Assembly: GCA_025359085.1 (NCBI GenBank) | Contig: JANYHL010000033.1 | Span: 1-64,000, forward strand | Source of the DNA: Gammaproteobacteria bacterium | Lineage (GTDB): Bacteria; Pseudomonadota; Gammaproteobacteria; Burkholderiales; Burkholderiaceae_C | Direction: 5' to 3' | DNA: 64,000 nt | Part shown: piece after piece, positions 19,112 to 28,500 of the stretch | Layout: each line of letters opens with the position of its first letter | Position numbering within the stretch: the stretch's first letter is position 1 | Made by a program: the position numbers and the translations under genes | Notes under the pieces: model-generated | Database searches by the model: none | Seen by the model: only the letters and a program-made list of their open reading frames with translations | What the model was told of the DNA's origin: nothing

Positions 19112-20668
19112 TCAAAATCTCAAGCCTTCAATCTCACTGGAGACCGCGATTGTGCTTTTGGCAAACTGCGCCCGGTACTTGTCCAGCCGCTTCAGGTCAT
19201 ACAGGTAATTGACCATCATGCCGTAGGACTGTTTGAAGCCTTTGCTTGATAGATCGCCGCCCCAGTTCAGCCGCTCGATCCGGGCGCCATTGCCCAGATG
19301 GAAGCGTGCTACCGGGTCCAGGGGTTTGCCATTTTCGAGCTCGCGGCCCAGGTAGTGGGCCGCGCACTGCAACAGGAAGTGGCGTACCGGCGATTTGGCG
19401 TCGAGCGTCGGCGCCTGCTCGGCGGCCGCCAGCAGTTGCGCTGCTGTCACGGGCTCAGCGCCCACGGCGCTGCCAAGCGCGGCCCGGGTCTTGCTGTCGA
19501 GTCGAGCCAGCATGGCGCTGATGTTCTTGCCCAGCCAGCTGCGAAAACCCGGCATCGGCGACAGCGTGGCAAAAATCTGCAGGCGCGGGAACTCGGTTTT
19601 GAGGGTCTCCACCACGCGCTTGATCAAGGAGTCCCCAAAACTCACGCCGCGCAAGCCGGTCTGGGTGTTGCTGATGGAGTAAAAAATGGCGGTCGTGGCC
19701 TTGCGCAGGTCGGCCGCTGCCGCCGCTTCGTCGAGCAAGGGTGAAATGGCGCAAGGCAGTTTCTCAAGCAGCGCGACCTCGACAAAGATCAAGGGTTGAT
19801 TGGGCAATTGTGGATGGAAAAACCCATAACAGCGGCGGTCCGAATCAAGCCGGTTCTTAACGTCATTCCAGTCACGAATGTCATGCACTGCTTCGTATTT
19901 GATCAATTTTTCGATCAGCGAGGCAGGCGAGTCCCAACTGATGCGGCGCAACTCCAGAAATGCCACGTCAAACCAACCGGAGAACAGGTGTTCCATCTCG
20001 CCGTCCAGCGCCAGCAGACGCTTTTCGGCTTTCAGGTGCGGCAGCAATTCGGATCGCAGGTCCAGCAAAAATTGCATGCCCGCGGGGAACGCGGCAAAGC
20101 GCTGCAACAGTCGGCTGCGCGGCGAAACCAGCGCCCGGCGCAAGCCAATCTCGGCTTGCCCGGCATCGGGCGTGTTTTGGGCCGCTTCGTAGTGTCCGCG
20201 CGCGGCCTCGACGAGGTCGGGGTTGGGCGCAAACTGCTCGCTCATCAGCAGCCAGCAGTCGCGTCGCTGTGCCGGCAAAGCTGCACCGTACCAGAGCGCG
20301 AACTGGCTGGCGCGCCGACCCCCCTCGACCTCGCTGACCTGGCTGTCGAGTATGGCCTGCAGTTCAGTCAGGGTGCGACGCAGCAAACGCGGTGACAGTG
20401 CTTCGTCCTTGTGGCGCAGGGTGCCGGCCAGACGTTCAGGCAGGGCACGGCAAGTGGACCGCGCGCTGGTGCTGGCCTGTGCGGGCGCCGGGTTCCCCGC
20501 TACAGCGGTCGACTTGGGCCTCATTCCCCCCGGCACTAGCTCACTGCTTGCTTCTTTATAGATAGCGGGCTGTGTAGATTCCACGGGGGCTAAAACCATT
20601 TTTGGCATTGAACCTGCGGCCGGCAGCAGTTTGAACATGCTGCGGGTGATCCATTCGGAGGTGTTCAT
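19112..20668 (-). CDS. Malonyl-CoA decarboxylase
   Basis: HPQLPNQPLIFVEVALLEKLP, FYSISNTQTGLRGVSFGDSLIKRVVETLKTEFPRLQIFATLSPMPGF; N-terminal start uncertain. Confidence 0.93.
   Translation of the reverse strand: MNTSEWITRSMFKLLPAAGSMPKMVLAPVESTQPAIYKEASSELVPGGMRPKSTAVAGNPAPAQASTSARSTCRALPERLAGTLRHKDEALSPRLLRRTLTELQAILDSQVSEVEGGRRASQFALWYGAALPAQRRDCWLLMSEQFAPNPDLVEAARGHYEAAQNTPDAGQAEIGLRRALVSPRSRLLQRFAAFPAGMQFLLDLRSELLPHLKAEKRLLALDGEMEHLFSGWFDVAFLELRRISWDSPASLIEKLIKYEAVHDIRDWNDVKNRLDSDRRCYGFFHPQLPNQPLIFVEVALLEKLPCAISPLLDEAAAAADLRKATTAIFYSISNTQTGLRGVSFGDSLIKRVVETLKTEFPRLQIFATLSPMPGFRSWLGKNISAMLARLDSKTRAALGSAVGAEPVTAAQLLAAAEQAPTLDAKSPVRHFLLQCAAHYLGRELENGKPLDPVARFHLGNGARIERLNWGGDLSSKGFKQSYGMMVNYLYDLKRLDKYRAQFAKSTIAVSSEIEGLRF
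20540..20605 (-). repeat. In-ORF copy J of dispersed repeat (5' region of malonyl-CoA decarboxylase)
   Basis: Reverse complement CCAAAAATGGTTTTAGCCCCCGTGGAATCTACACAGCCCGCTATCTATAAAGAAGCAAGC. Confidence 0.55.
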
Positions 20669-20876
20669 GGCAAGTGCCTTCCTTTGATGAAGTTGGCTGC
20701 TGGTCCTTGCTCACTGGACTTGCCATTTGCGCCAGTGGGGCGGCAAGGGGTGGCCGCGTTTTTTATGTATAGTACTGATGATTCCAAGCCATCGCAATTG
20801 CAGCTTGCGCCTGTTTTATTGCACATTGCGCCAATTCTGTCAAAACCTCAAAGACGATCGCGACGGCAACCTCATC

Positions 20877-21902
20877 ATGCGCACTCCGAGACCCACCATC
20901 GCAATGTCATTTGTTCAGAATCTGCTGATGGGCGCCACGCGCCTGCTGGCGCCTGACACGATTGATGACCTGCTTCGTCAGGCCGGGATTGCGCCCCGGC
21001 TCCTGAAGCAACGCGGCGCCCGCGTGACGCGCGAACAGTTCGTGCGGCTTTACCAGATCATCGCTTTGAGCATCGGCGACGAGATGCTCGGGCTTTGGTC
21101 GCGACCGATCCGAGCCGGTACGCTCAAGTACCTGGGGTTGAGCCTGCTCGATGCGCCCTCGGTGCTGGTTGCCATGTACCGCTTCACTCGCTTCTGGAAT
21201 CTGTTGCTCGACGACTACGCGCTGCAGTTGTCACGCCACAACCAGCTGGTGACCATTGCGCTGCGGCCATTGAGCAGCGTGACCGCGCCCACGATCTTCG
21301 GGCATGAGCTGATGATCAAACTCATCCACGGCGTCGCTTCCTGGCTGGTGGGGCGGGAGCTGCCGATGGAGACGGTGGGTTTCGGCTTTGCGCGTCCCGC
21401 GCACTTTATGGAGTACGCCCAACTGTTTCCCGGACCGGTGAGCTTTGACCAAAGCTGCACGTCGGTCAGTTTTACCGAGCAAGTGTTGCGGCAAGGCTTT
21501 CATCGAACCAAAGTCGAACTGCTCAAGTTCGTCAAACGAGCGCCCGATGACTGGATCTTTGTGGCTTTCGATCATGGCCCGACCCGTACCCGCGTGCGGG
21601 ACCACCTCTTGGCTCACTCCGGTGCCGATCAATCGTTGGACGCGGTGGCCGCTGCCCTGTTCATGTCGGGCCGCTCCCTGTCAAGAGGGCTGGCCCTGGA
21701 AGGCGGCACTTTTCAGAAGATCAAGGATGAGATACGCCGCGACCTGGCGATCGAGCGCTTGGTCAAGACGGATGAATCCATTGACCAGATTGCCGCGCTG
21801 GCCGGATTCGACAACACGCCCGCATTTCATCGTGCCTTTCGGGCCTGGACCGGCAGCACCCCTGGCGCCTACCGGCGACCGGCGTTGCTGCCGGTTCCGT
21901 GA
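20877..21902 (+). CDS. AraC-family transcriptional regulator
   Basis: C-terminal HTH RDLAIERLVKTDESIDQIAALAGFDNTPAFHRAFRAWTGSTPGAYRR; Arabinose_bd-like N-terminal domain; start at MRTPRPTIAM is the likeliest. Confidence 0.88.
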   Translation: MRTPRPTIAMSFVQNLLMGATRLLAPDTIDDLLRQAGIAPRLLKQRGARVTREQFVRLYQIIALSIGDEMLGLWSRPIRAGTLKYLGLSLLDAPSVLVAMYRFTRFWNLLLDDYALQLSRHNQLVTIALRPLSSVTAPTIFGHELMIKLIHGVASWLVGRELPMETVGFGFARPAHFMEYAQLFPGPVSFDQSCTSVSFTEQVLRQGFHRTKVELLKFVKRAPDDWIFVAFDHGPTRTRVRDHLLAHSGADQSLDAVAAALFMSGRSLSRGLALEGGTFQKIKDEIRRDLAIERLVKTDESIDQIAALAGFDNTPAFHRAFRAWTGSTPGAYRRPALLPVP

Positions 21903-21924
21903 TGGCGTGCCAGAGGTGGCTTCG

Positions 21925-22836
21925 TCAATTGCGCTGCATGCCGGCCACCAACTGGGCCACGTTGTGGCGCATCATCTTCAGGTAAGTTGAGCCGGGCTCG
22001 TTCGGGCCGGACAAGGCATCCACATACAGTTTGGCGCCCAGCGTGACGCCGGTGTCCTGCGCGATTTGCGCCAGCAATTTGGGGTTGCTCATGTTTTCCA
22101 GAAAAACGGCCTTGATCTGGTCGCGTTTGATTTGGCGGATCAGTTGCGCCACTTCTTTGGCACTGGGCTCGATGTCGGCATTGATGCCTTGCGGCGCCCA
22201 GAATCTGATCTGGTAGCGCGCTGCAAAATAAGCAAACGCATCATGCGAGGTGATGACCTGGCGTTGTTTGACGCTCAAAGGCGCGATCTGTTTGTTGGTG
22301 AACTGGTCCAGCGCTTGCAGTTCCTGAATGTAGACCTCACTATTTTTTTGATAGTGAACAGCGCCCGCTGGGTCAAGGCTGGCGAGTGATTGGGCTATAT
22401 TTTTAATGTAGATCACCACGTTGCTGGGGTCTTGCCAGCCATGGGGGTCAGTCTCGGCCAGGGTGCGGCTTCTTTCAAGGGGCAGGCGGCGTACTTTGAT
22501 GCCTTGAGAAGCAACGAGGGTTTGACCCTGGTAGCTGGCTGATTGGGCCAGTTTTTTCGCCCAGGGTTCAAAGTTGAGCCCGTTGATGACAAAAAGGCGA
22601 GATTGCAGAATCGCTTTGGCGTGTGCTGGTTTGGGCTCAAAGGTGTGCGCATCGGCATTCGGCCCGACCAGCGTGGTGACCTTGACGCGCTCGCCACCCA
22701 CCACTTGAACCAGATCGCCCAGGATGCTGAAGGAGGCTACCACCGAGATTGGCTCGGTGGCCATGACACGCACGGGCATGAGCCCCATGACGCTGAGTAC
22801 GGACAGGGCTAAAAATTTGAGGGTGTTGCGTTTCAT
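21925..22836 (-). CDS. znuA: Zinc ABC transporter substrate-binding protein
   Basis: SFSILGDLVQVVGGERVKVTTLVGPNADAHTFEPKPA, TSHDAFAYFAARYQI. Confidence 0.93.
   Translation of the reverse strand: MKRNTLKFLALSVLSVMGLMPVRVMATEPISVVASFSILGDLVQVVGGERVKVTTLVGPNADAHTFEPKPAHAKAILQSRLFVINGLNFEPWAKKLAQSASYQGQTLVASQGIKVRRLPLERSRTLAETDPHGWQDPSNVVIYIKNIAQSLASLDPAGAVHYQKNSEVYIQELQALDQFTNKQIAPLSVKQRQVITSHDAFAYFAARYQIRFWAPQGINADIEPSAKEVAQLIRQIKRDQIKAVFLENMSNPKLLAQIAQDTGVTLGAKLYVDALSGPNEPGSTYLKMMRHNVAQLVAGMQRN
22337..22410 (-). repeat. Possible in-ORF copy K of dispersed repeat (inside znuA)
   Basis: Reverse complement AAAAATATAGCCCAATCACTCGCCAGCC...GCGGGCGCTGTTCACTATCAAAAAAATAGT; weaker match. Confidence 0.4.
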
Positions 22837-22856
22837 GAGTTGTCTTGCGTGTGAAG

Positions 22857-23744
22857 CTAGCCCACCCGGTGCGGGCGCTTGAGCACGGTGGGCAACCAGC
22901 CGCCGGGCGATACCAATAAGGACACGCCGTACAACACCCCGGCGCAGCCGATGATGGTGGGGCCGCTGGGTGTGTCGAGGTGGTAGGACAGCAGCAGTCC
23001 GGCCACGCCGGCCAACGCAGCTTGTGCGCTGGCGTTGAGCAATTGCGCGATTAAAGAGTCATGCCACAACCGGGCTGACACCGCGGGCAGCATCATCAAG
23101 CCCACTGCCATCAACGTGCCCAGCGTTTGAAATCCCGCCACCAGGTTGATCACCACCAGCATCAAAAAGCTCTGTTGCCAGATCCAGCCACGGCGGCCCC
23201 AGCCGCGCCCGGCCGATGCGGCCAAAAACACCGGGTCAAAGGTTTCCAGCACCAGCCCCCGGTACAGCGCGGCCAGAGCGATCACGCTCACGCTGGCCAC
23301 GCTGGCCACCAGCAGCAGCCCTTGCGCATCGACGCCCAGCGCGCTGCCAAACAGTATGTGCAGCAGGTCAAGTTGGCTACCCTGGCGTGAAATCAGTGTC
23401 ACACCCAGGGCCAGTGCCACCAGGTAGAGGGCAGCCAGGCTGGCATCTTCCTTCAGGCTGGTGGCGCGGCTGACGAGGCCGGCAATCGCGGCCACCAGCA
23501 GACCCGCCAGCACACCGCCCAGCGCCATCGCGGGCAGCGACAAGCCAAACAGCATGAAACCTACCGCCACGCCGGGCAGCACCGCATGGCTCAGCGCATC
23601 GCCCAGCAGGCTCATGCGCCGCAGCGTCAAAAACACGCCCAGCGGTGCCGCGCTGATGGCCAGCGCCAGGGTGGCCACCAGCGCGCGGCGCATGAAGGCG
23701 AATTCCGCAAACGGGCCAATCAACCCATCCCACAGGGTCATCAT
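22857..23744 (-). CDS. znuB: Zinc ABC transporter permease
   Basis: ABC-3 family polytopic membrane protein; GDALSHAVLPGVAVGFMLFG. Confidence 0.93.
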   Translation of the reverse strand: MMTLWDGLIGPFAEFAFMRRALVATLALAISAAPLGVFLTLRRMSLLGDALSHAVLPGVAVGFMLFGLSLPAMALGGVLAGLLVAAIAGLVSRATSLKEDASLAALYLVALALGVTLISRQGSQLDLLHILFGSALGVDAQGLLLVASVASVSVIALAALYRGLVLETFDPVFLAASAGRGWGRRGWIWQQSFLMLVVINLVAGFQTLGTLMAVGLMMLPAVSARLWHDSLIAQLLNASAQAALAGVAGLLLSYHLDTPSGPTIIGCAGVLYGVSLLVSPGGWLPTVLKRPHRVG

Positions 23745-24478
23745 GCGCTGGCCTCATCGGTGCGGCAAATGTCGGCGTTGTCGTCCCAGGCCTCGGCCAG
23801 GGCGCGGGCGCGCTGCAAATTGGGTTCGGTCAGCACCTGCGCGGTGTCGCCCCAGGCCACCAGCTCACGCGCCAGCAGCACCGTCTGCCCAAAGTGCGCG
23901 CGCACCTGGGCGTCGTCATGCAGCACCGCAATCACGGTGCGGCCTTGCGTGTGCCATTGGTGGATCAGCGCCAGCAGCGCGGCTGTGGTGCGCGAGTCCA
24001 TGGCGTTGAACGGCTCGTCGAGCAAAAGCAGGTCAGCGTCTTGCATCAGCAGGCGGGCAAACAGCACGCGCTGAAACTGTCCGCTGGAGAGCAAGCCCAC
24101 CGGGCGCCGTTCAAACCCTTCGAGCCCCACGGTGCGAATTGCTGCATCGGCGCGGGCCATGAGTTCGGCGCTGACGCCACCCCAGGCGCCCACGGTGCTC
24201 CAGCAGCCGAGCAGCACGCAGTCGTGCACGGGCATGGGAAAGCTGCGGTCAATGTCGGTCATTTGCGGCAGGTAGGCCAAGCGTTCGTGCGTGGTGCCCA
24301 GCAAGACGCGCCCACCTTCGGGCTTGATCAAGCCCATGATGCTCTTGAGCAGTGTGCTCTTGCCCGAGCCGTTGGGGCCAATCACGGCAGTAATTGTGCC
24401 TGGCGCAAACTGCCCGCTGATGTGGTGCAGGGCTGGGTGTTGGCGGTAGCTGACCGTCAGGTTGTCGACCGTTACCAC
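23741..24478 (-). CDS. znuC: Zinc ABC transporter ATP-binding protein
   Basis: GTG start at 24478 (VTVDNLTVSYRQHPALHHISG), AVIGPNGSGKSTLLKSIMG, LLSSGQFQRVLFARLLMQDADLLLLDEPFNAMD; longer ORF start at 24898 not supported by family. Confidence 0.92.
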   Translation of the reverse strand: MVTVDNLTVSYRQHPALHHISGQFAPGTITAVIGPNGSGKSTLLKSIMGLIKPEGGRVLLGTTHERLAYLPQMTDIDRSFPMPVHDCVLLGCWSTVGAWGGVSAELMARADAAIRTVGLEGFERRPVGLLSSGQFQRVLFARLLMQDADLLLLDEPFNAMDSRTTAALLALIHQWHTQGRTVIAVLHDDAQVRAHFGQTVLLARELVAWGDTAQVLTEPNLQRARALAEAWDDNADICRTDEASA

Positions 24479-24660
24479 GGCACAGCTCCCACCCCGGCAT
24501 TGGCCCACCACACCGCCAGCCACAAAGCCAGTAGCAGCGGCAACACCGCAAGCACGCGCAACCAGGCCGGCCAGGCCAACACGCTGCGCCTCCGGGTAGG
24601 TCGTTGCGCCAAGTGGTGCGGTGCAGGGGTGTGCGGGTGGTCGTGTGTCGGGTGTGCCAT
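24472..24660 (-). CDS. His-rich single-TM small protein overlapping znuC start
   Basis: 62 aa MAHPTHDHPHTPAPHHLAQRPTRRRSVLAWPAWLRVLAVLPLLLALWLAVWWANAGVGAVPW; stop overlaps znuC GTG (CCGTGGTAA). Confidence 0.65.
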   Translation of the reverse strand: MAHPTHDHPHTPAPHHLAQRPTRRRSVLAWPAWLRVLAVLPLLLALWLAVWWANAGVGAVPW

Positions 24661-24684
24661 CTTGGGGGCGCTCAAAAAATAGTG

Positions 24685-24742
24685 ATTGCAACGATAATGC
24701 AACTGAATTGCGATACAGTTTAACGCAACTCAATTGCAATAA
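24685..24742. promoter_or_regulatory. Candidate Zur operator region between divergent zur and znu genes
   Basis: Direct repeats gcaactgaattgc (24699-24711) and gcaactcaattgc (24725-24737), plus ttgcgatacagtttaacgcaa. Confidence 0.45.
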
Positions 24743-24776
24743 TGACCTGCCTTTCAAAAGCGTTGACCTGCCCACC

Positions 24777-25319
24777 ATGCCTGCTGTTGCTCGTTTGAAT
24801 CCGCCTGACCCGATCGACGCTTTGCTGTCAGCCCACGGCCTGCGCCGCACCGGCGCGGCGCGGCTGGTGCTGGGCTGGCTGCTGGCGCACCCCGACACCA
24901 GTTACACCCATGCCCAGCTGCAGGCGGCGTTGCAGGAAAGCAGTGCCGCAGATGGACCCGGTGCAGGCGAGGGCGGCACGCTGGACCGCGTCACGCTGTA
25001 CCGGCTGATTGACCGCCTTACCCAGGTCAGCTTGCTACTGTGCCGGGTCGATGCCAACCGGGTGCGCCGCTACCAGGCCATGCCCGCGAGCGTGCAAGCC
25101 ATGCCGCACTTTGAATGCCAAAGTTGTCATCGCGACAGCCCATTGGCCGGCGCCTTGCAGGGCAATGCGTTTGATCTGGAGGTGGCCGCGCAAAACGCCC
25201 TGCTGGCCTTGCAGGCGCTGGGCTACCAGGGCCTGAGCCTGGATCTGGCGGTGCGCGGTGTGTGTGCCGACTGTGCGACAGCAGCGTCGATGGCGCCGGG
25301 CCCTGAGCTTGGGTTGTGA
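24777..25319 (+). CDS. zur: Fur-family regulator, Zur-like
   Basis: MPAVARLNPPDPIDALLSAHGLRRTGAARLVLGWLL...VTLYRLIDRL...HFECQSCH...CADC; divergent to znuCBA. Confidence 0.85.
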   Translation: MPAVARLNPPDPIDALLSAHGLRRTGAARLVLGWLLAHPDTSYTHAQLQAALQESSAADGPGAGEGGTLDRVTLYRLIDRLTQVSLLLCRVDANRVRRYQAMPASVQAMPHFECQSCHRDSPLAGALQGNAFDLEVAAQNALLALQALGYQGLSLDLAVRGVCADCATAASMAPGPELGL

Positions 25320-25356
25320 TCTTGCCACATTGACTGTTGAATTAGTGCGTCGATAC

Positions 25357-25370
25357 TTGATCTGAATCAG
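25357..25370. promoter_or_regulatory. FNR/ANR-box-like site
   Basis: TTGATctgaATCAG versus TTGATnnnnATCAA, one mismatch. Confidence 0.35.
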
Positions 25371-25516
25371 GGCTCCAGATTGCCGGATACAAGATACTCA
25401 ACCGTTCTGAAATGAAATAAGCCGCTCTCCTTCGGCACCTGATCTATTGTGCCCAGCAGCCCGAGATCGGGTGCGCCCCACCAACAACCGGACTTCACGC
25501 TTTGCTACTGAAAGCC

Positions 25517-28500
25517 ATGTCATTTATTCGTCTCCGCATCGGCGCACTGGCCCGAATCGATCACCTGGGGCCCATCTGGGTGCTGGCCGCATTGGTGTTT
25601 GCGGCGTTCTGGTTGCATACTTTTAGCCTGATCCATGATGACCACAGCAAAGCCATGGCCGGTGCAGAAAACCAGATCGTCAATCTGGCGCGGGTCAGCC
25701 AGGAGCATGCCGAGCACATTTTTTACAGCGTCGAACAGACCTTGCACCTGGTTCGTTCGGAATACCAGGAGTACCCCGGTCATCTTGACCTCAAAATGAT
25801 GCGTACCGATGGCGTTTTCGATGCGAGAACCATTCTTCAGGTCAGCATTGTTGATGCCTCGGGCATTATTGAGATGAGCAGCCTGCCGCTGAGCGATCGC
25901 ATGAATGTGTCGGACCGGGACTACTTCAAAGCCTTGCAGGCGGCGACCAGCGACACGCTTTATATCTCAAAACCCGAGTTTGACCTCGCTTATGGCCGCT
26001 GGTCGATTGAATTTTCGCGTCGCCTCGTGGGCAATGACGGAAAGTTTGCCGGTGTCGTGGTGGTGGCGCTCGATCCGACTTATTTCACCCGCTTTTACGG
26101 CGAACTTCAGCTTGGCCAGCAGGGTGTCGCAGCCCTGTATGGTTTGACCGGGTCCTTGTTTGTCCGCAAGACCGCCGACGCCGAAACATTTTCGGGCAAT
26201 GCCGCAGCGAGCCCGATATTTGCACGCATTGCCCAAGGCACTGAAAGCGGCACGCTGACCTACCGTGCCGTCACCGACGGTATCGAGCGCCTTTATCACT
26301 TCAAAAAACTGCCTTCTTATCCAGTACTGGTGCTGGTTGGTCTGGAGCACACGGCGGTGTTGGCTGAACAAGTGCAAACCCGCCTGCAGCGGCTGCGCGA
26401 AGCCTCCATCCTGAGTGCGCTGTTGCTTGCGCTGGTGCTGCTGCTGTGCTGGTATGTGGTCATCAGGCGGCGCCATTCCGCAGCGCAACAGCAAGCTCTG
26501 GCGCAATTGACAAACCTCACCGATCACGCGCCCGGCATGGTGTTTCAATACCTGCGTCGCCCCAACGGCACGGCCTGCTTCCCCTTTGCCAGCGCTGGCT
26601 TGCACCCGATCTTCCAACTCAGCCCCGAAGTTATTGCGCAGGATGCGGCACCGCTTTTCGCTTTGATACACCCTGACGATGAGGCGGGCGTGGCCGCATC
26701 GATCGAGGTCTCGGCCCAGACGCTGACGCCTTGGGTTGATGAATACCGGGTGAAGCGCGAGGACGGCACGGTGCGCTGGCTGTCAACCAAGGCGGCCCCG
26801 CAAAAACTTGATGATGGCTCGGTGCTGTGGCACGGCTTTATGTCGGATATCACGGAGCACAAACAGGTAGAAGAATCCCTGATTACCTTGTCGGCAGCGG
26901 TTGAACAATCGCCGGTGTCCATCGTCATCAGTGACCCGCAGGGGCTGATTGAATACGTCAACCCGATGTTCGAGCAGGTCAGTGGTTACCGGCGCGCCGA
27001 GGTCATCGGGCAAAACCCCCACATCTTGTCGTCGCATGAAAAGTCAGTGGAGGACTACCGCGCGATGTGGGCCATGTTGCTGGCGGGCGAAATCTGGCAC
27101 GGTGAGTTTCATAACCGGCGCAAGGACGGCTCACTGTTCTGGGAGCAGGCCGTGATTGCACCCATCTTTGACGACCATGGTAGTCCGATCCATTATCTGG
27201 CGATCAAGGAAGACATCACCCAGCGCAAGGCGGCCGAGGCTGAAATTGAACATCTGGCTTTTTATGATTCACTCACCGGGCTACCCAATCGACGTTTGCT
27301 GACCGACCGCTTGCAACAGGTGCTGGCGGCCGGCATACGCAGCCAACGCAATGGGGCCTTGCTATTCATCGATATCGATAATTTCAAATTGTTAAATGAC
27401 ACCCAAGGCCATGAACAGGGGGATGCGCTGCTGAAGCAAGTTGCCCAGCGCCTGAACTATTGCGTGCGGGAAGGCGACACGGTGGCGCGGCTGGGGGGTG
27501 ATGATTTTGTCGTGATGCTGCAGGATTTGAGCGACAAACAGACCGAGGCCGCAACGCAGGCCGAGGTCGTGGCGCAGAAAATTCTGGAGGCCTTGCATCA
27601 ATCCTATTCGTTTGGCCACTTCACGCACCACGGCAGTGCCAGTGTGGGTGTGGCCCTGTTCAACGCCAGTCATGACACGGTCGAAGAGATACTCAAACGT
27701 GCCGACCTGGCGCTGTACCAGGCCAAGGATGCCGGGCGCAACACGCTGCGCTTTTTTGACCCTGAGGTGCAGGCGGCCATCAGCGCGCGCGCCGAGTTGG
27801 AGTCGGATATACGCCTAGGCCTGCAGGAAAAGCAGTTTCTGCTGTATTACCAGCCGCAGGTGAACCGGCAGGGCCATCTGACGGGGGTTGAGGCGCTGGT
27901 GCGCTGGCAGCATCCGCGGCGCGGCATGGTGTCGCCAGCGCACTTCATTCCCCTGACCGAAGACACCGGCTTGATCCTTCCCTTGGGCCAATGGGTCATG
28001 GAAGCGGCTTGCCACCAGCTTCGGCTTTGGAGCACGCAGCCCGACACCGCGCATTTGACGATTTCCGTGAACGTCAGCGCCGTGCAGTTCCATCGGGACA
28101 GCTTCGTGTCCGATGTGCTGGCCACGCTGCAGCACACTGGCGCGCCAGCATCGCGCCTCAAGCTGGAGCTGACCGAGAGTCTGCTGGTCAAGAATATTGA
28201 AGGCATCATCGTCAAGATGGAAGCACTCAATGTTTATGGCGTCGGTTTTTCACTGGATGATTTTGGTACCGGTTATTCATCTTTGTCTTACCTCAAACGG
28301 CTACCCCTGGACCAGATCAAGATTGACCAGTCGTTTGTGAATGACGCCTTGAGCAACACGAAGGACGCGGCACTGATCAGCGCCATCGTGGCGATGGGGC
28401 GTGGCCTGGGCATGATGGTGATCGCCGAGGGCGTGGAGACGCTGGCACAACGTGATTTTCTGGAACGAGAAGGTTGCTTCAATTTTCAGGGCTATTTCTT

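Noticed and set aside
24479-24898. 140-aa N-terminal extension of the znuC ORF
   Set aside because: Runs antisense through the zur promoter and zur 5' end; the ABC domain begins right at the GTG at 24478.
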